Positions 15,225-23,414 of a DNA stretch of 64,000 nucleotides are shown piece after piece. Every line of letters begins with the position of its first letter. Positions within the stretch are counted from its first letter, which is position 1. The position numbers were made by a program, and so were the translations under genes. The notes beneath the pieces are model-generated. The model worked only from the letters and a program-made list of their open reading frames with translations, did no database searches and had not been told where the DNA came from. Source of the stretch: Streptomyces flavofungini (lineage in GTDB: Bacteria; Actinomycetota; Actinomycetes; Streptomycetales; Streptomycetaceae); the NCBI RefSeq assembly GCF_014650815.1, contig NZ_BMVR01000009.1:310001-374000 (forward strand), in the 5' to 3' direction.

Positions 15225-16187
15225 ATGACGGACGCGATCGTCGTCGAGGGCGCACGGAAGCGGTACGGCGAGAAGCGGGCCCTGGACGGGCTCGACCTGG
15301 TGGCCGCGCGGGGCACGGTGCACGGCGTGCTCGGGCCGAACGGGGCGGGCAAGACCACGGCGGTGCGGATCATGGCCACGCTGCTCCGGGCGGACGAGGG
15401 GCGTGTGGAGATCGCCGGGTACGACGCGGGGCGGCAGGCGGGCGAGGTGCGGCGCCGCATCGGCCTGCTCGGCCAGCACGCGGCGGTCGACGAGGAGCTG
15501 AGCGGCCACCAGAACCTGGAGATGTTCGGCCGTCTCTACCACCTGGGCGGGCGCCGGGCGCGGGTGCGGGCCGGTGAACTCCTGGACCGCTTCGGCCTCG
15601 CGGAGACCGGCCGCAAGGCGGTCAAGCAGTACAGCGGCGGCATGCGGCGCCGCCTGGACCTCGCCGCGTCACTGATCACGGATCCGGAGGTGCTGTTCCT
15701 GGACGAGCCGACGACGGGCCTCGACCCGCGCGGCCGGGCCGAGGTGTGGGACGCGGTGCGCTCCCTCGTCGGCGCGGGCACGACGGTGCTGCTGACCACG
15801 CAGTACCTCGAAGAGGCCGACCAACTGGCCGACCGCATCTCCCTGATCGACCAAGGCAGGGTCATCGCGGAGGGCACCGCGGACGACCTGAAGGCACGGC
15901 TCGGCGGCGACCGCATCGATGTCGTGGTGCGCGACGCGGCGGAGCTGGTGCGGGCGGCCCGGCTGCTGCCCGGCGCGGCGGACGACGTGACGGTCGACGC
16001 CGACCGGCGCCTCGCCAGCACGCCCGTCACCGACCGCATGGAGGCGCTGGCCCGGGTCGTACGGGCGCTCCAGGAGGAGGGCATCGAGGCGGAGGACATC
16101 GCGGTGCGCAGGCCGACGCTGGACGAGGTGTTCCTGCGCCTGACGGGGCGCACGGAGGACCAGGAACGCATGAAGGAGGCCGTGTGA
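15225..16187 (+). CDS. Daunorubicin-resistance-type ABC transporter ATP-binding protein
   Basis: The 320-residue ATPase has Walker A GPNGAGKTT, signature YSGGMRRRLDLA, Walker B VLFLDEPTTGLDP and an H-loop region shifted to TTQYLEEADQLADRI, as in DrrA-type exporters. A DUF4162-like C-terminal region (TDRMEALARVVRALQEEGIEAEDIAV) completes it. It drives export of a hydrophobic compound together with the permease encoded next, whose GTG overlaps its TGA. The ATG at 15225 (MTDAIVVEGARKRYG) has GGAGGGAG upstream. Expression should be repressed by the PadR protein until a ligand is present. Confidence 0.92.
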   Translation: MTDAIVVEGARKRYGEKRALDGLDLVAARGTVHGVLGPNGAGKTTAVRIMATLLRADEGRVEIAGYDAGRQAGEVRRRIGLLGQHAAVDEELSGHQNLEMFGRLYHLGGRRARVRAGELLDRFGLAETGRKAVKQYSGGMRRRLDLAASLITDPEVLFLDEPTTGLDPRGRAEVWDAVRSLVGAGTTVLLTTQYLEEADQLADRISLIDQGRVIAEGTADDLKARLGGDRIDVVVRDAAELVRAARLLPGAADDVTVDADRRLASTPVTDRMEALARVVRALQEEGIEAEDIAVRRPTLDEVFLRLTGRTEDQERMKEAV

Positions 16188-17026
16188 GTACGACAACTGG
16201 CGGTACGCCGACGACGGTGGCCGTGTCCGGGGCGGGCGGCTCCCGGATCGGCTGGGCCCTCATCGACTCCTGGACGATGTCCCGGCGCGAACTCGCCCAC
16301 TGGGCGCGCCAGCCCGTGCAGGTCGTCGTCGGGCTGGCCTTCCCCGTGATGCTGCTGCTGATGTTCAACTACCTGATCGGCGGCGGCAAGGGCATCCAGG
16401 GCGACTACGCCGAGTTCCTGGTGCCCGGCATGTTCGCCCTGACCATGGTCTTCGGCCTGGACGCGACGATGGTCGCGGTCACCACCGACCTCAACAAGGG
16501 CGTCATCGACCGCTTCCGGTCCATGCCGATGACCAACGGGGCCGTCCTGGTGGGCCGTTCCGTCGCCGACATGCTCCAGTCCTTCGCCTCCCTGATCGTC
16601 ATGATGGGCGTCGGGCTCGCGATCGGCTGGCGCTGGCACGGGTCGTTCGCCGGGGTCATCGGTGCCGTCGGGCTGCTCATGCTCCTGCGGTTCGCGATGC
16701 TCTGGCTCGGCATCTACCTCGCGATGGTCGCGGGCAAGCCGGAGCTGGTCGTGGCCGTGCAGATCCTCGTCTGGCCCGTCGGGTTCCTCTCCAACGCGTT
16801 CACCGTCCCGCAGAACATGCCCGACTGGCTGGGCGCGGCGGTCGAGTGGAACCCGATGTCCGCGGCGGCCACGGCCGTCCGTGACCTCTTCGGCAACGAC
16901 CCCGGCGTGACCGGCACGTCCTGGGCCGCCGACCACGCCGAACTCCTCGCGGTGGCCTGGCCCCTGGCCCTGGTGGGCGTGTTCCTCCCGCTGGCGGTAC
17001 GGAGGTTCGGAGCCCTGAGCAAGTAG
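16184..17026 (+). CDS. ABC-2 type exporter permease (DrrB-like)
   Basis: The 280-residue membrane protein has six predicted helices in the ABC-2 layout: VVVGLAFPVMLLLMFNYLI, a conserved FGLDATMVAVTTDLNKGVIDR loop leading to RFRSMPM, then helices at ~130-160, ~165-190, ~195-220 and ~250-270. The late VLVWPVGFLSNAFTVP region, with VEWNPMSAAATAVRDLFG, is typical of DrrB permeases. The GTG start at 16184 overlaps the ATPase stop by GTGA, so the two subunits are translationally coupled. The exported compound is unknown. Confidence 0.9.
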   Translation: MSTTTGGTPTTVAVSGAGGSRIGWALIDSWTMSRRELAHWARQPVQVVVGLAFPVMLLLMFNYLIGGGKGIQGDYAEFLVPGMFALTMVFGLDATMVAVTTDLNKGVIDRFRSMPMTNGAVLVGRSVADMLQSFASLIVMMGVGLAIGWRWHGSFAGVIGAVGLLMLLRFAMLWLGIYLAMVAGKPELVVAVQILVWPVGFLSNAFTVPQNMPDWLGAAVEWNPMSAAATAVRDLFGNDPGVTGTSWAADHAELLAVAWPLALVGVFLPLAVRRFGALSK

Positions 17027-17096
17027 CCGGACCCTGAGGGGCTCTCCCCGATCCCACCCCTGTATTCCAGCCCCTCCGGCCTTTGAGGAGCGGGGT

Positions 17097-17113
17097 CTGG
17101 GGCGGAGCCCCAG
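17097..17113. terminator. Hairpin in a Streptomyces-type dispersed intergenic repeat
   Basis: CTGGGGC (17097-17103) and GCCCCAG (17107-17113) flank GGA. The surrounding CCCCTCCGG and TTTGAGGAGCGGGGTCTGG resemble a repeat common between Streptomyces genes, recognised from memory. It lies between convergent genes and probably ends transcription from both sides. Confidence 0.6.
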
Positions 17114-17176
17114 TTTCGGGAAGGGGCGGGCTTGGGGAGCCCCCGGCAAGGCCCCCGGCCCGCACCCCCACCCGCC

Positions 17177-18589
17177 CTAGTGGTGAAACCCCGTAGCCGC
17201 CCCCCGATCCCGCGTCAGCGGACCCCCTTGCCGCCGCAGCTCCGGCAGCAGCCGCCCCAGATCCTCCACGAACAGCTCCGCGAGATCGGCGGAGAACCCG
17301 TTCCGGCAGACGACCCGCAGGACCGCCAGGTCCTGCCGGTCGGCCGGGAACGTATAGGCGGGCACCAGCCACCCCCGCTCCCGCAACCGCCGAGCCACAT
17401 CGAACACGTCGTACGCCGAAACATCAGCGGCCGTGGTGAACGCGAAGACGGGCAGCTCGTCGCCCCGGGTGAGAAGCCGAAAGCCCCCCAGGGCCTCGAT
17501 GCGCAGGGCAAGCCCCCGGGCCACGTCCCGGGAGGCCTGCTGCACGGCCCGGTAGCCTTCCCGCCCGAGCCGCAGAAACGTGTAGTACTGAGCGACGACC
17601 TGCGCCCCGGGCCGGGAGAAGTTCAGGGCGAACGTGGGCATGTCCCCGCCGAGGTAGTTCACCCGGAACACCAACTCCTCCGGCAACTCGGCAGCCGTAC
17701 GCCACAAGGCCCACCCGACCCCCGGGTAGACGAGCCCGTACTTGTGCCCGGAGGTGTTGATGGACGACACACGGGGAAGCCGGAAGTCCCAGACGAGGTC
17801 CTCGTCGAGGAACGGCGCGACCATGGCCCCGGAAGCCCCGTCGACGTGGACGGGAATGTCGAGCCCGGTGCGCTCCTGAAGGGCGTCGAGCGCCGCACAC
17901 ACCTCGCCCACGGGCTCGTACGACCCGTCGAAGGTGGACCCGAGGACGGCCACGACGCCGATGGTGTTCTCGTCGCAGAGCGCGGCTGCGGCCTCGGCGG
18001 AGAGGTGGAACCGGTCGCCCTCCATGGGCACCTGCCGGGCCTCCACCTCCCAGAAGTCGCAGAACTTCTCCCAGCAGACCTGCACGTTGACGCCCATGAC
18101 GAGGTTGGGCCGGGCCTCGCGGGAGGGGTAGCGGTCGGCGTTGCGGCGCGTCCAGCGGCGCTTGAGCGCCATCCCGGCGAGCATGCAGGCCTCGCTGGAC
18201 CCGGTGGTGGAGCAGCCGACCGCGGCGGCCGGGTCGGGGGCGTTCCAGAGGTCGGCGAGCATCGCGACGCAGCGCCGCTCCAGCTCCGCCGTGCGCGGGT
18301 ACTCGTCCTTGTCGATCATGTTCTTGTCCCGGCACTCCGCCATCAGGACACCGGCCTGCGGCTCCATCCAGGTGGTGACGAAGGTGGCGAGGTTGAGCCG
18401 GGAGTTCCCGTCGAGCATGAGCTCGTCATGGACGAGCTGGTACGCGGTCATGGGCGGCAGCGGCCCGTCGGGGAGCCGGTGCTTGGGCGGGGCCTGGGTC
18501 ATGCCGCCGACGGGGTTGGCCTCTCCGTAGAACGGGTTCACGGAGAGCGAGCGGTCGTCGGGCCGGTCGGGGCCCTGGTGGAGGGGCAT
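17177..18589 (-). CDS. gadB: Glutamate decarboxylase (PLP-dependent)
   Basis: The 470-residue protein matches bacterial glutamate decarboxylases over its whole length. It has the N-terminal FYGEANPVGGM and LATFVTTWMEPQ, GCSTTGSSEACMLAG, HVDGASGAMVAPF, and the PLP-binding Lys283 in SINTSGHKYGLVYPG. It converts glutamate to GABA and CO2, supporting acid resistance or GABA metabolism in the cytoplasm. The ATG at 18589 has AAGGATCC upstream. No antiporter gene (gadC) is adjacent, so the role may be metabolic. It is divergent from tipA. Confidence 0.93.
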   Translation of the reverse strand: MPLHQGPDRPDDRSLSVNPFYGEANPVGGMTQAPPKHRLPDGPLPPMTAYQLVHDELMLDGNSRLNLATFVTTWMEPQAGVLMAECRDKNMIDKDEYPRTAELERRCVAMLADLWNAPDPAAAVGCSTTGSSEACMLAGMALKRRWTRRNADRYPSREARPNLVMGVNVQVCWEKFCDFWEVEARQVPMEGDRFHLSAEAAAALCDENTIGVVAVLGSTFDGSYEPVGEVCAALDALQERTGLDIPVHVDGASGAMVAPFLDEDLVWDFRLPRVSSINTSGHKYGLVYPGVGWALWRTAAELPEELVFRVNYLGGDMPTFALNFSRPGAQVVAQYYTFLRLGREGYRAVQQASRDVARGLALRIEALGGFRLLTRGDELPVFAFTTAADVSAYDVFDVARRLRERGWLVPAYTFPADRQDLAVLRVVCRNGFSADLAELFVEDLGRLLPELRRQGGPLTRDRGAATGFHH

Positions 18590-18656
18590 CGTGGATCCTT
18601 CCGGCCGAAGCTCGGGTGCTGCTCCCTTTCGGGAGGATATTGCCGGGCCTTCGGGC

Positions 18657-18687
18657 TTGCACCTCACGTGGCGTGAGGACTCAGGCT
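18657..18687 (+). promoter_or_regulatory. MerR-type tipA promoter with operator in a 19-bp spacer
   Basis: TTGCAC (18657-18662) and CAGGCT (18682-18687) are separated by 19 bp, the overlong spacing used by MerR-family activators. The inverted repeat CCTCACG (18662-18668) / CGTGAGG (18672-18678) lies in the spacer, as at the known tipA promoter. Confidence 0.75.
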
Positions 18688-18720
18688 GGGACGCGTACCG
18701 AGCAAGAGAGGGCGGGAACC

Positions 18721-19491
18721 ATGAGCTACTCCGTGGGACAGGTCGCCGGTTTCGCCGGGGTCACGGTGCGCACGCTGCACCACTACGACGAGATCGGCCT
18801 GCTCGCGCCGAGCGAGCGCAGCCACGCGGGCCACCGGCGCTACGGCGACGACGACCTGGACCGGCTGCAGCAGATCCTGTTCTACCGGGAGCTGGGCTTC
18901 CCCCTCGACCAGGTCGCGACCCTGCTCGACGACCCGGAGGCGGACCCGCGCGCGCACCTGCGCCGCCAGCACGAGCTGCTGTCCGCCCGGATCGCCAAGC
19001 TCCAGCAGATGGTCACGGCCGTCGAGACCGCCATGGAGGCGAAGAAGATGGGCATCAACCTCACGCCCGAGGAGAAGTTCGAGGTCTTCGGAGACTTCGA
19101 TCCCGACGAGCACGCGGAGGAGGTCGAGCGCCGCTGGGGCGACACGGAGGCGTACGCCGAGTCGCAGCGCCGCGCGGCCACGTACACCAAGGCGGACTGG
19201 AAGCGGCTGACCAGCGGGTTCGACGCGATCCACGCGCGCATGGGGGATCTGCTCGCCGCCGGTGCCGCCGCCGACTCCACGGAGGCGATGGACGTGGCCG
19301 AGGAGCACCGCCTCTTCATGCACTCCAGCTACTACGACTGCGATCACGCGTTCCACGCCTGCCTCGGCGACATGTACGTGTCGGACCCGCGCTTCACGGC
19401 CACGTACGAGGCGATCCGGCCGGGGCTCGCGGTGTACCTGCGGGACGCGATCCACGCGAACGCGGCCCGCGCGGGAGGCCAGGGGGAGTGA
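18721..19491 (+). CDS. tipA: TipA: thiopeptide-responsive MerR-family activator (TipAL/TipAS)
   Basis: The 256-residue protein aligns closely with S. lividans TipAL as remembered. It has the MerR DNA-binding domain (SYSVGQVAGFAGVTVRTLHHY), a coiled-coil linker and the TipAS antibiotic-binding domain starting MGINLTPEEKFEVFGDFDP. The Cys that reacts with thiostrepton-type antibiotics is kept in YYDCDHAFHACLGDMYV. Binding a thiopeptide locks TipAL into an activator of its own promoter. GGAGG at 19035-19039 lies 8 nt before an in-frame ATG at 19048 (codon 110), so the free binding domain TipAS is probably made separately, as in S. lividans. Confidence 0.95.
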   Translation: MSYSVGQVAGFAGVTVRTLHHYDEIGLLAPSERSHAGHRRYGDDDLDRLQQILFYRELGFPLDQVATLLDDPEADPRAHLRRQHELLSARIAKLQQMVTAVETAMEAKKMGINLTPEEKFEVFGDFDPDEHAEEVERRWGDTEAYAESQRRAATYTKADWKRLTSGFDAIHARMGDLLAAGAAADSTEAMDVAEEHRLFMHSSYYDCDHAFHACLGDMYVSDPRFTATYEAIRPGLAVYLRDAIHANAARAGGQGE

Positions 19492-19573
19492 CGGCGCCTC
19501 CGGGGGGCGTGAGCTTGGCTTCCAGGTGCCTGGCGCGCCCTCCGGTCCCCGGGGGAACCTGAAGGGAACCGGT

Positions 19574-19599
19574 GGAACCTGCCCGCGTCATCTCACGTT
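19574..19599 (+). promoter_or_regulatory. Possible ECF-sigma promoter upstream of the dedA-like gene
   Basis: GGAAC (19574-19578) and CGTT (19596-19599), separated by 17 bp, resemble SigE-type cell-envelope stress promoters. Three GGAACC copies occur in this short region, so the match could be incidental. Confidence 0.3.
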
Positions 19600-19694
19600 G
19601 GTAGCTTTGGGCGGCGACCGATGCCATCACACCGCACGGCCCGCCCGCAGAGCCCCACCGCCGCACCCCCTCACACCCACAGGAGCCCGGAACC

Positions 19695-20933
19695 GTGACG
19701 ACGCTTGCGCTCGGACCAAGCTGGCTGGATCCGGACTACCTGCTGAACCAGTTCGGACTCTGGGGCCTGCTCCTGATCGTCTTCGCGGAGTCGGGCCTGC
19801 TCATCGGCTTCTTCCTGCCGGGCGACTCGCTCCTGTTCACCACGGGTCTGCTGATCACGACGAACAAGCTGGACACCCCGCTGTGGCTGGCCTGCGTGCT
19901 GATCTGCATCGCCGCGATCCTCGGTGACCAGGCGGGCTATCTGTTCGGCAAGAAGGTCGGCCCGTCGCTGTTCAACCGCCCGGACTCCAAGCTCTTCAAG
20001 CAGGAGAACGTGGTCAAGGCGCACGAGTTCTTCGAGAAGCACGGCCCGAAGTCCCTGGTCCTGGCCCGCTTCGTGCCGATCGTGCGGACGTTCACGCCGA
20101 TCATCGCGGGCGTCAGCGGCATGCGGTACCGCTCGTTCATCACCTTCAACATCCTCGGCGGCATCCTGTGGGGCGCGGGCGTCACGCTGCTCGGCGCCTG
20201 GCTCGGCAAGCACGAGTTCGTCCACAAGAACATCGAGGCGATCCTGATCCTGATCGTCCTCATCTCGGTGGTCCCGATCATCATCGAGTTCCTGCGGGCC
20301 CGCTCCAAGAGCAAGAAGGCGGGCGCGCAGGCCCCGGCCGCGCAGCAGGACGCCCCCGACGACCACGACGACTTCGGCGGCCACGGCGACGGCAGTCAGC
20401 AGCACCGCCAGGCGCAGCTGTCCCCGTACCCCCAGCAGGGCCAGTACCCGGGCCAGCAGGGCGGCCAGTACGGCGGCGGCGCGGACGGCCACCACTACCA
20501 GGCGCAGCAGCCGCAGTACGGCGACCACCAGACCCAGTTCCTGGGCCGTCAGCAGCCGCAGCAGGCCCAGCAGCAGGGATACGACGGCGGCCACCCGGAG
20601 CAGCACCAGTACCAGGCGCAGCAGCCGCAGTACGGGGACCAGCAGCAGGGATACGTGAACCAGCACGCCCAGAACGCGCAGCACCAGCAGCACGAGGGCC
20701 AGTACGGCAACCAGTACGGCAATCAGTACGAGGGCCAGCAGGGCGGCCAGTACGGCAACGCGGACGGCCAGCAGTACCAAGCCCCGTACGACCCCGCCGC
20801 CCAGCAGTACGACGGCCAGCAGCCCCAGCAGCAGCCGTACCCGGACCACCAGACCCAGTACCTGGGCCGTCAGCAGCCCCAGCAGCCCCCGTACCCCGAA
20901 GAGCCCCAGCAGCCGGGCAACCCCCGCTACTGA
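19695..20933 (+). CDS. DedA/SNARE-associated membrane protein with Q/Y/G-rich tail
   Basis: Residues ~1-205 form a DedA-family membrane domain: ESGLLIGFFLPGDSLLF, GDQAGYLFGKKVGP and the signature RFVPIVRTFTPIIAG.SGM. DedA proteins act in lipid carrier or phospholipid flipping and in membrane homeostasis. After the last helix a ~200-residue tail is almost wholly Gln, Tyr, Gly, Pro and His, with imperfect repeats (YQAQQPQYGD, HQTQFLGRQQPQQ/HQTQYLGRQQPQQ, QYGNQYGNQY). It should be cytoplasmic, disordered and prion-like. The total length of 412 is about twice the family norm. A possible ECF promoter lies ~120 bp upstream. Confidence 0.88.
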   Translation: MTTLALGPSWLDPDYLLNQFGLWGLLLIVFAESGLLIGFFLPGDSLLFTTGLLITTNKLDTPLWLACVLICIAAILGDQAGYLFGKKVGPSLFNRPDSKLFKQENVVKAHEFFEKHGPKSLVLARFVPIVRTFTPIIAGVSGMRYRSFITFNILGGILWGAGVTLLGAWLGKHEFVHKNIEAILILIVLISVVPIIIEFLRARSKSKKAGAQAPAAQQDAPDDHDDFGGHGDGSQQHRQAQLSPYPQQGQYPGQQGGQYGGGADGHHYQAQQPQYGDHQTQFLGRQQPQQAQQQGYDGGHPEQHQYQAQQPQYGDQQQGYVNQHAQNAQHQQHEGQYGNQYGNQYEGQQGGQYGNADGQQYQAPYDPAAQQYDGQQPQQQPYPDHQTQYLGRQQPQQPPYPEEPQQPGNPRY

Positions 20934-20944
20934 CCGAAGACGGC

Positions 20945-22597
20945 CTAGAAGCCGCGCGTCCGCTTGGCCGCGCGGCGCGCCTTCTGGCCCCCGGCCATCC
21001 GCGGCGCCTTGAGGAAGAGCCGGGACAGCTCGCCGCCCAGGTTCACGCCGATCGCGATGGCCAGGGCGAGCGCCGCCGCCTTGGAGAGCGAGGCGAGCCC
21101 CGGGTTGAGGTTGTTCCGGGCGATCTCCAGGAGCCCGAAGTACGTGGCGCTACCGGGAAGCAGCGGCCCGATCGCCGCCGTCACGTACGGCAGCGCGGAC
21201 GCGAACCGGTAGCGCGACAGGAGCTGGCCGAACAGGCCCACGAGCCCCGCCGCGACCGCCGTCGCCGCCACCGGGGAGATGCCCCCGGTGCGCGCGAGGG
21301 CGCCGAACACGATCCAGGCGACCCCGCCGTTCAGCGTCACCAGGAGCACGGTGGAACGTTCCTGCTGGAGCAGGATGGCGAAGGCCAGGCTCAGCGACAT
21401 GGACGCGAGGATCTGGATCCACGGCCGGTCGGAGGAGTGGATCGACGTCTCCGGGTTGAGGCCCGCGTCCAGCGTCACGCCCAGATAGAGCACCATCAGC
21501 ACGCCGCAGACGATGCCGACGATCAGATACCCGACCTCCAGGAGCCGGGCGGCGGCGGTGATGTAGTAGCCGGTCAGACCGTCCTGGACGCCCGCGACGA
21601 GCGCCCGCCCGGGGATCAGCGCGAACAGCCCACCGGTGATCACCGCGGACGCCTTCACGTCCGGCAGGTCGAGCAGGCTGATCGCCACGCCCATCGCGGC
21701 CGGGGGCATCGCCGCGACCACGAACTGGTAGAACTCCGGCAGCCCGCGCCCCGCGCACAGCCACGCGAGCCGGTCGCCCAGCATCGCGCCGAGGGCGGCC
21801 GCCACGAACACCAGCACATCGCCGCCGACCAGCACCGCCGCCGAACCGGCGAGCAGCCCGGCCGCGGCCGTCAGCGCCCAGCCCGGGTAGGGGTGCCGGT
21901 TGCGGCGCAGCTCCGCGAGCCGCCGGTAGGCCTCCTCCAGGGAGATGTCGACCTCTTCGGAGCTAATGTCGTCCACCAGCCGGTAGACGGCCGACAGGCG
22001 CGTGTAGTCGGTGCCCCGGCGGCGTACCGTGCGCGACGCCGTCACCGGGTCGTCCACCAGGGAGGGCTGGTACGAGATGGCGATCAGCGTGAACGTGACG
22101 TTCGGCTCGCAGCGGTCCAGGCCGTAGGAGTGCGTCACGGCGAACATCGCCGCCTCCACGTCCTCCGCGCCCTCACCGCCCGCGAGCAGCAGCTCCCCGA
22201 TGCGCAGGGTGAGGTCCAGGACGCGCGGCACGGCGCGGCCCTCGTCCTCCTCGTGCTTCTGCGTCGGCTCCGGCGCCGGGCGCTCGGCCACCGGCGTGCG
22301 CAGGATCGTGCGCATCCGGTCCTGCCAGGGCGCCTCCTTCACCAGGCGGACCACGGGCACGCCGCCGGGCGGGGTGAAGGCGGACGCGTGCTGGGCGTCG
22401 TACGAGGGGGGCGGGGCGAACGCCGAGGACTCCTTGTCCTCGGGCAGCTGTGGGATCCGCAGACCCGTCGGGATCGTGAACTCCGAGGACGGGTGGTCCT
22501 CCTCGGGCGCGGTCGCCTGGTCGACGCCGCCGACGGGCGCGAAGGCGCTGTGCGCCTCGTCCGACTGCGGTTTGCGGTCCTCCTCCGCTTCAGCCAC
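20945..22597 (-). CDS. ThrE-family threonine/serine exporter
   Basis: The 550-residue protein has a soluble N-terminal half and about ten membrane helices. The ThrE signature region is MFAVTHSYGLDRCEPNVTFTLI (read in two parts) and ALIPGRALVAGVQDGLTGYY; a DUF3815-like second half ends KAPRMAGGQKARRAAKR. Such proteins export threonine and serine. I chose the GTG at 22597 (VAEAEEDRKPQ) because GAGCGAGG lies upstream and the frame before it runs into the repeat region. The upstream region contains three GTRTGCGCAC repeats that may be an operator. It converges with the dedA-like gene 11 bp away. Confidence 0.87.
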   Translation of the reverse strand: MAEAEEDRKPQSDEAHSAFAPVGGVDQATAPEEDHPSSEFTIPTGLRIPQLPEDKESSAFAPPPSYDAQHASAFTPPGGVPVVRLVKEAPWQDRMRTILRTPVAERPAPEPTQKHEEDEGRAVPRVLDLTLRIGELLLAGGEGAEDVEAAMFAVTHSYGLDRCEPNVTFTLIAISYQPSLVDDPVTASRTVRRRGTDYTRLSAVYRLVDDISSEEVDISLEEAYRRLAELRRNRHPYPGWALTAAAGLLAGSAAVLVGGDVLVFVAAALGAMLGDRLAWLCAGRGLPEFYQFVVAAMPPAAMGVAISLLDLPDVKASAVITGGLFALIPGRALVAGVQDGLTGYYITAAARLLEVGYLIVGIVCGVLMVLYLGVTLDAGLNPETSIHSSDRPWIQILASMSLSLAFAILLQQERSTVLLVTLNGGVAWIVFGALARTGGISPVAATAVAAGLVGLFGQLLSRYRFASALPYVTAAIGPLLPGSATYFGLLEIARNNLNPGLASLSKAAALALAIAIGVNLGGELSRLFLKAPRMAGGQKARRAAKRTRGF

Positions 22598-22627
22598 GCG
22601 TAATGCCTCGCTCCTGTGTACGTACGT

Positions 22628-22682
22628 GTGTGCGCACCCTACGTACGTCAGTATGCGCACGAGGCACGTGAGTATGCGCACG
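22628..22682. promoter_or_regulatory. Three GTRTGCGCAC iterons upstream of the thrE-type gene
   Basis: GTGTGCGCAC (22628-22637), GTATGCGCAC (22651-22660) and GTATGCGCAC (22672-22681) are spaced by 23 and 21 bp, about two helical turns. The last two extend to a 17-bp match, ACGTSAGTATGCGCACG. TACGTACGT motifs lie between. This suggests cooperative binding of an unknown regulator. Confidence 0.5.
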
Positions 22683-22701
22683 CATCTGTCGGCGCACGCG
22701 A

Positions 22702-22739
22702 ACGGGCCGCGTGCCCCCCATGGGGTGCACGCGGCCCGT
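22702..22739 (-). terminator. Terminator hairpin after ppa
   Basis: ACGGGCCGCGTGC (22702-22714) pairs perfectly with GCACGCGGCCCGT (22727-22739). The 12-nt loop itself contains CCCCATGGGG. It lies about 100 bp after the ppa stop on the minus strand. Confidence 0.75.
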
Positions 22740-22837
22740 CGATGTCACCACCCGCGAACAGCAGCCATCAATTGCGAAACCACGATGGCGAGCACCAGGT
22801 CCGCGAGAGCGGCGCCGGTCTAGGCGCAAAAAGGGGC

Positions 22838-23329
22838 TCAGTGGCCGCCGTGCGCCTCGAAGCGCTTGTAGGAGGCCTCGATCTCGGCCTCGGCGTCGGT
22901 GCGGCCGACCCAGTCGGCGCCCTCGACGGACTTGCCGGGCTCCAGGTCCTTGTAGACCTCGAAGAAGTGCTGGATCTCCAGGCGGTCGAACTCGGACACG
23001 TGGTGGATGTCGCGCAGGTGCTCCACGCGCGGGTCCGACGCGGGGACGCAGAGCAGCTTGTCGTCGCCGCCGGCCTCGTCGGTCATCCGGAACATGCCGA
23101 TCGCGCGGCACTTGATGAGGCAGCCCGGGAAGGTCGGCTCGTCAAGAATGACCAGTGCGTCCAGCGGGTCGCCGTCCTCGCCGAGGGTGTTCTCCACGAA
23201 GCCGTAGTCAGCCGGGTAGCTGGTGGACGTGAAGAGTCGACGGTCCAGGCGGATACGGCCGGTCTCGTGGTCGACCTCGTACTTGTTCCGCGAACCCTTC
23301 GGAATCTCGATGGTGACGTCGAACTCCAC
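22838..23329 (-). CDS. ppa: Inorganic pyrophosphatase (family I)
   Basis: The 163-residue enzyme hydrolyses pyrophosphate to phosphate in the cytoplasm, pulling biosynthetic reactions forward. It shows EFDVTIEIPKGSRNKYE, the active-site signature DGDPLDALV (with its three Asp residues), YPADYGFVENT and HFFEVYKDLEPGK, the usual family I motifs. I chose the GTG at 23329 (VEFDVTIEIPKG) because GGAGGAG is 7 nt upstream and the length fits; the ATG at 23353 or 23344 would add a few residues. A strong hairpin follows. It is divergent from the dacB-type gene. Confidence 0.95.
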   Translation of the reverse strand: MEFDVTIEIPKGSRNKYEVDHETGRIRLDRRLFTSTSYPADYGFVENTLGEDGDPLDALVILDEPTFPGCLIKCRAIGMFRMTDEAGGDDKLLCVPASDPRVEHLRDIHHVSEFDRLEIQHFFEVYKDLEPGKSVEGADWVGRTDAEAEIEASYKRFEAHGGH

Positions 23330-23414
23330 GGGTGGCTCCTCCATGATCAGCACATACTTCGGGTGGTTAAGTGTCCCTCACGCAGATGTGTGATCGCGAA
23401 AGGGGCAGGTCGTC

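Noticed and set aside
14457..17026. Antibiotic biosynthetic gene cluster around the DrrAB-like exporter
   Set aside because: Only a regulator and exporter are present; no biosynthetic enzymes are nearby.
20168..22603. 811-codon plus-strand frame opposite the ThrE-type gene
   Set aside because: It is an Arg/Pro-rich antisense shadow of the dedA-like tail and the exporter gene, with no domain.
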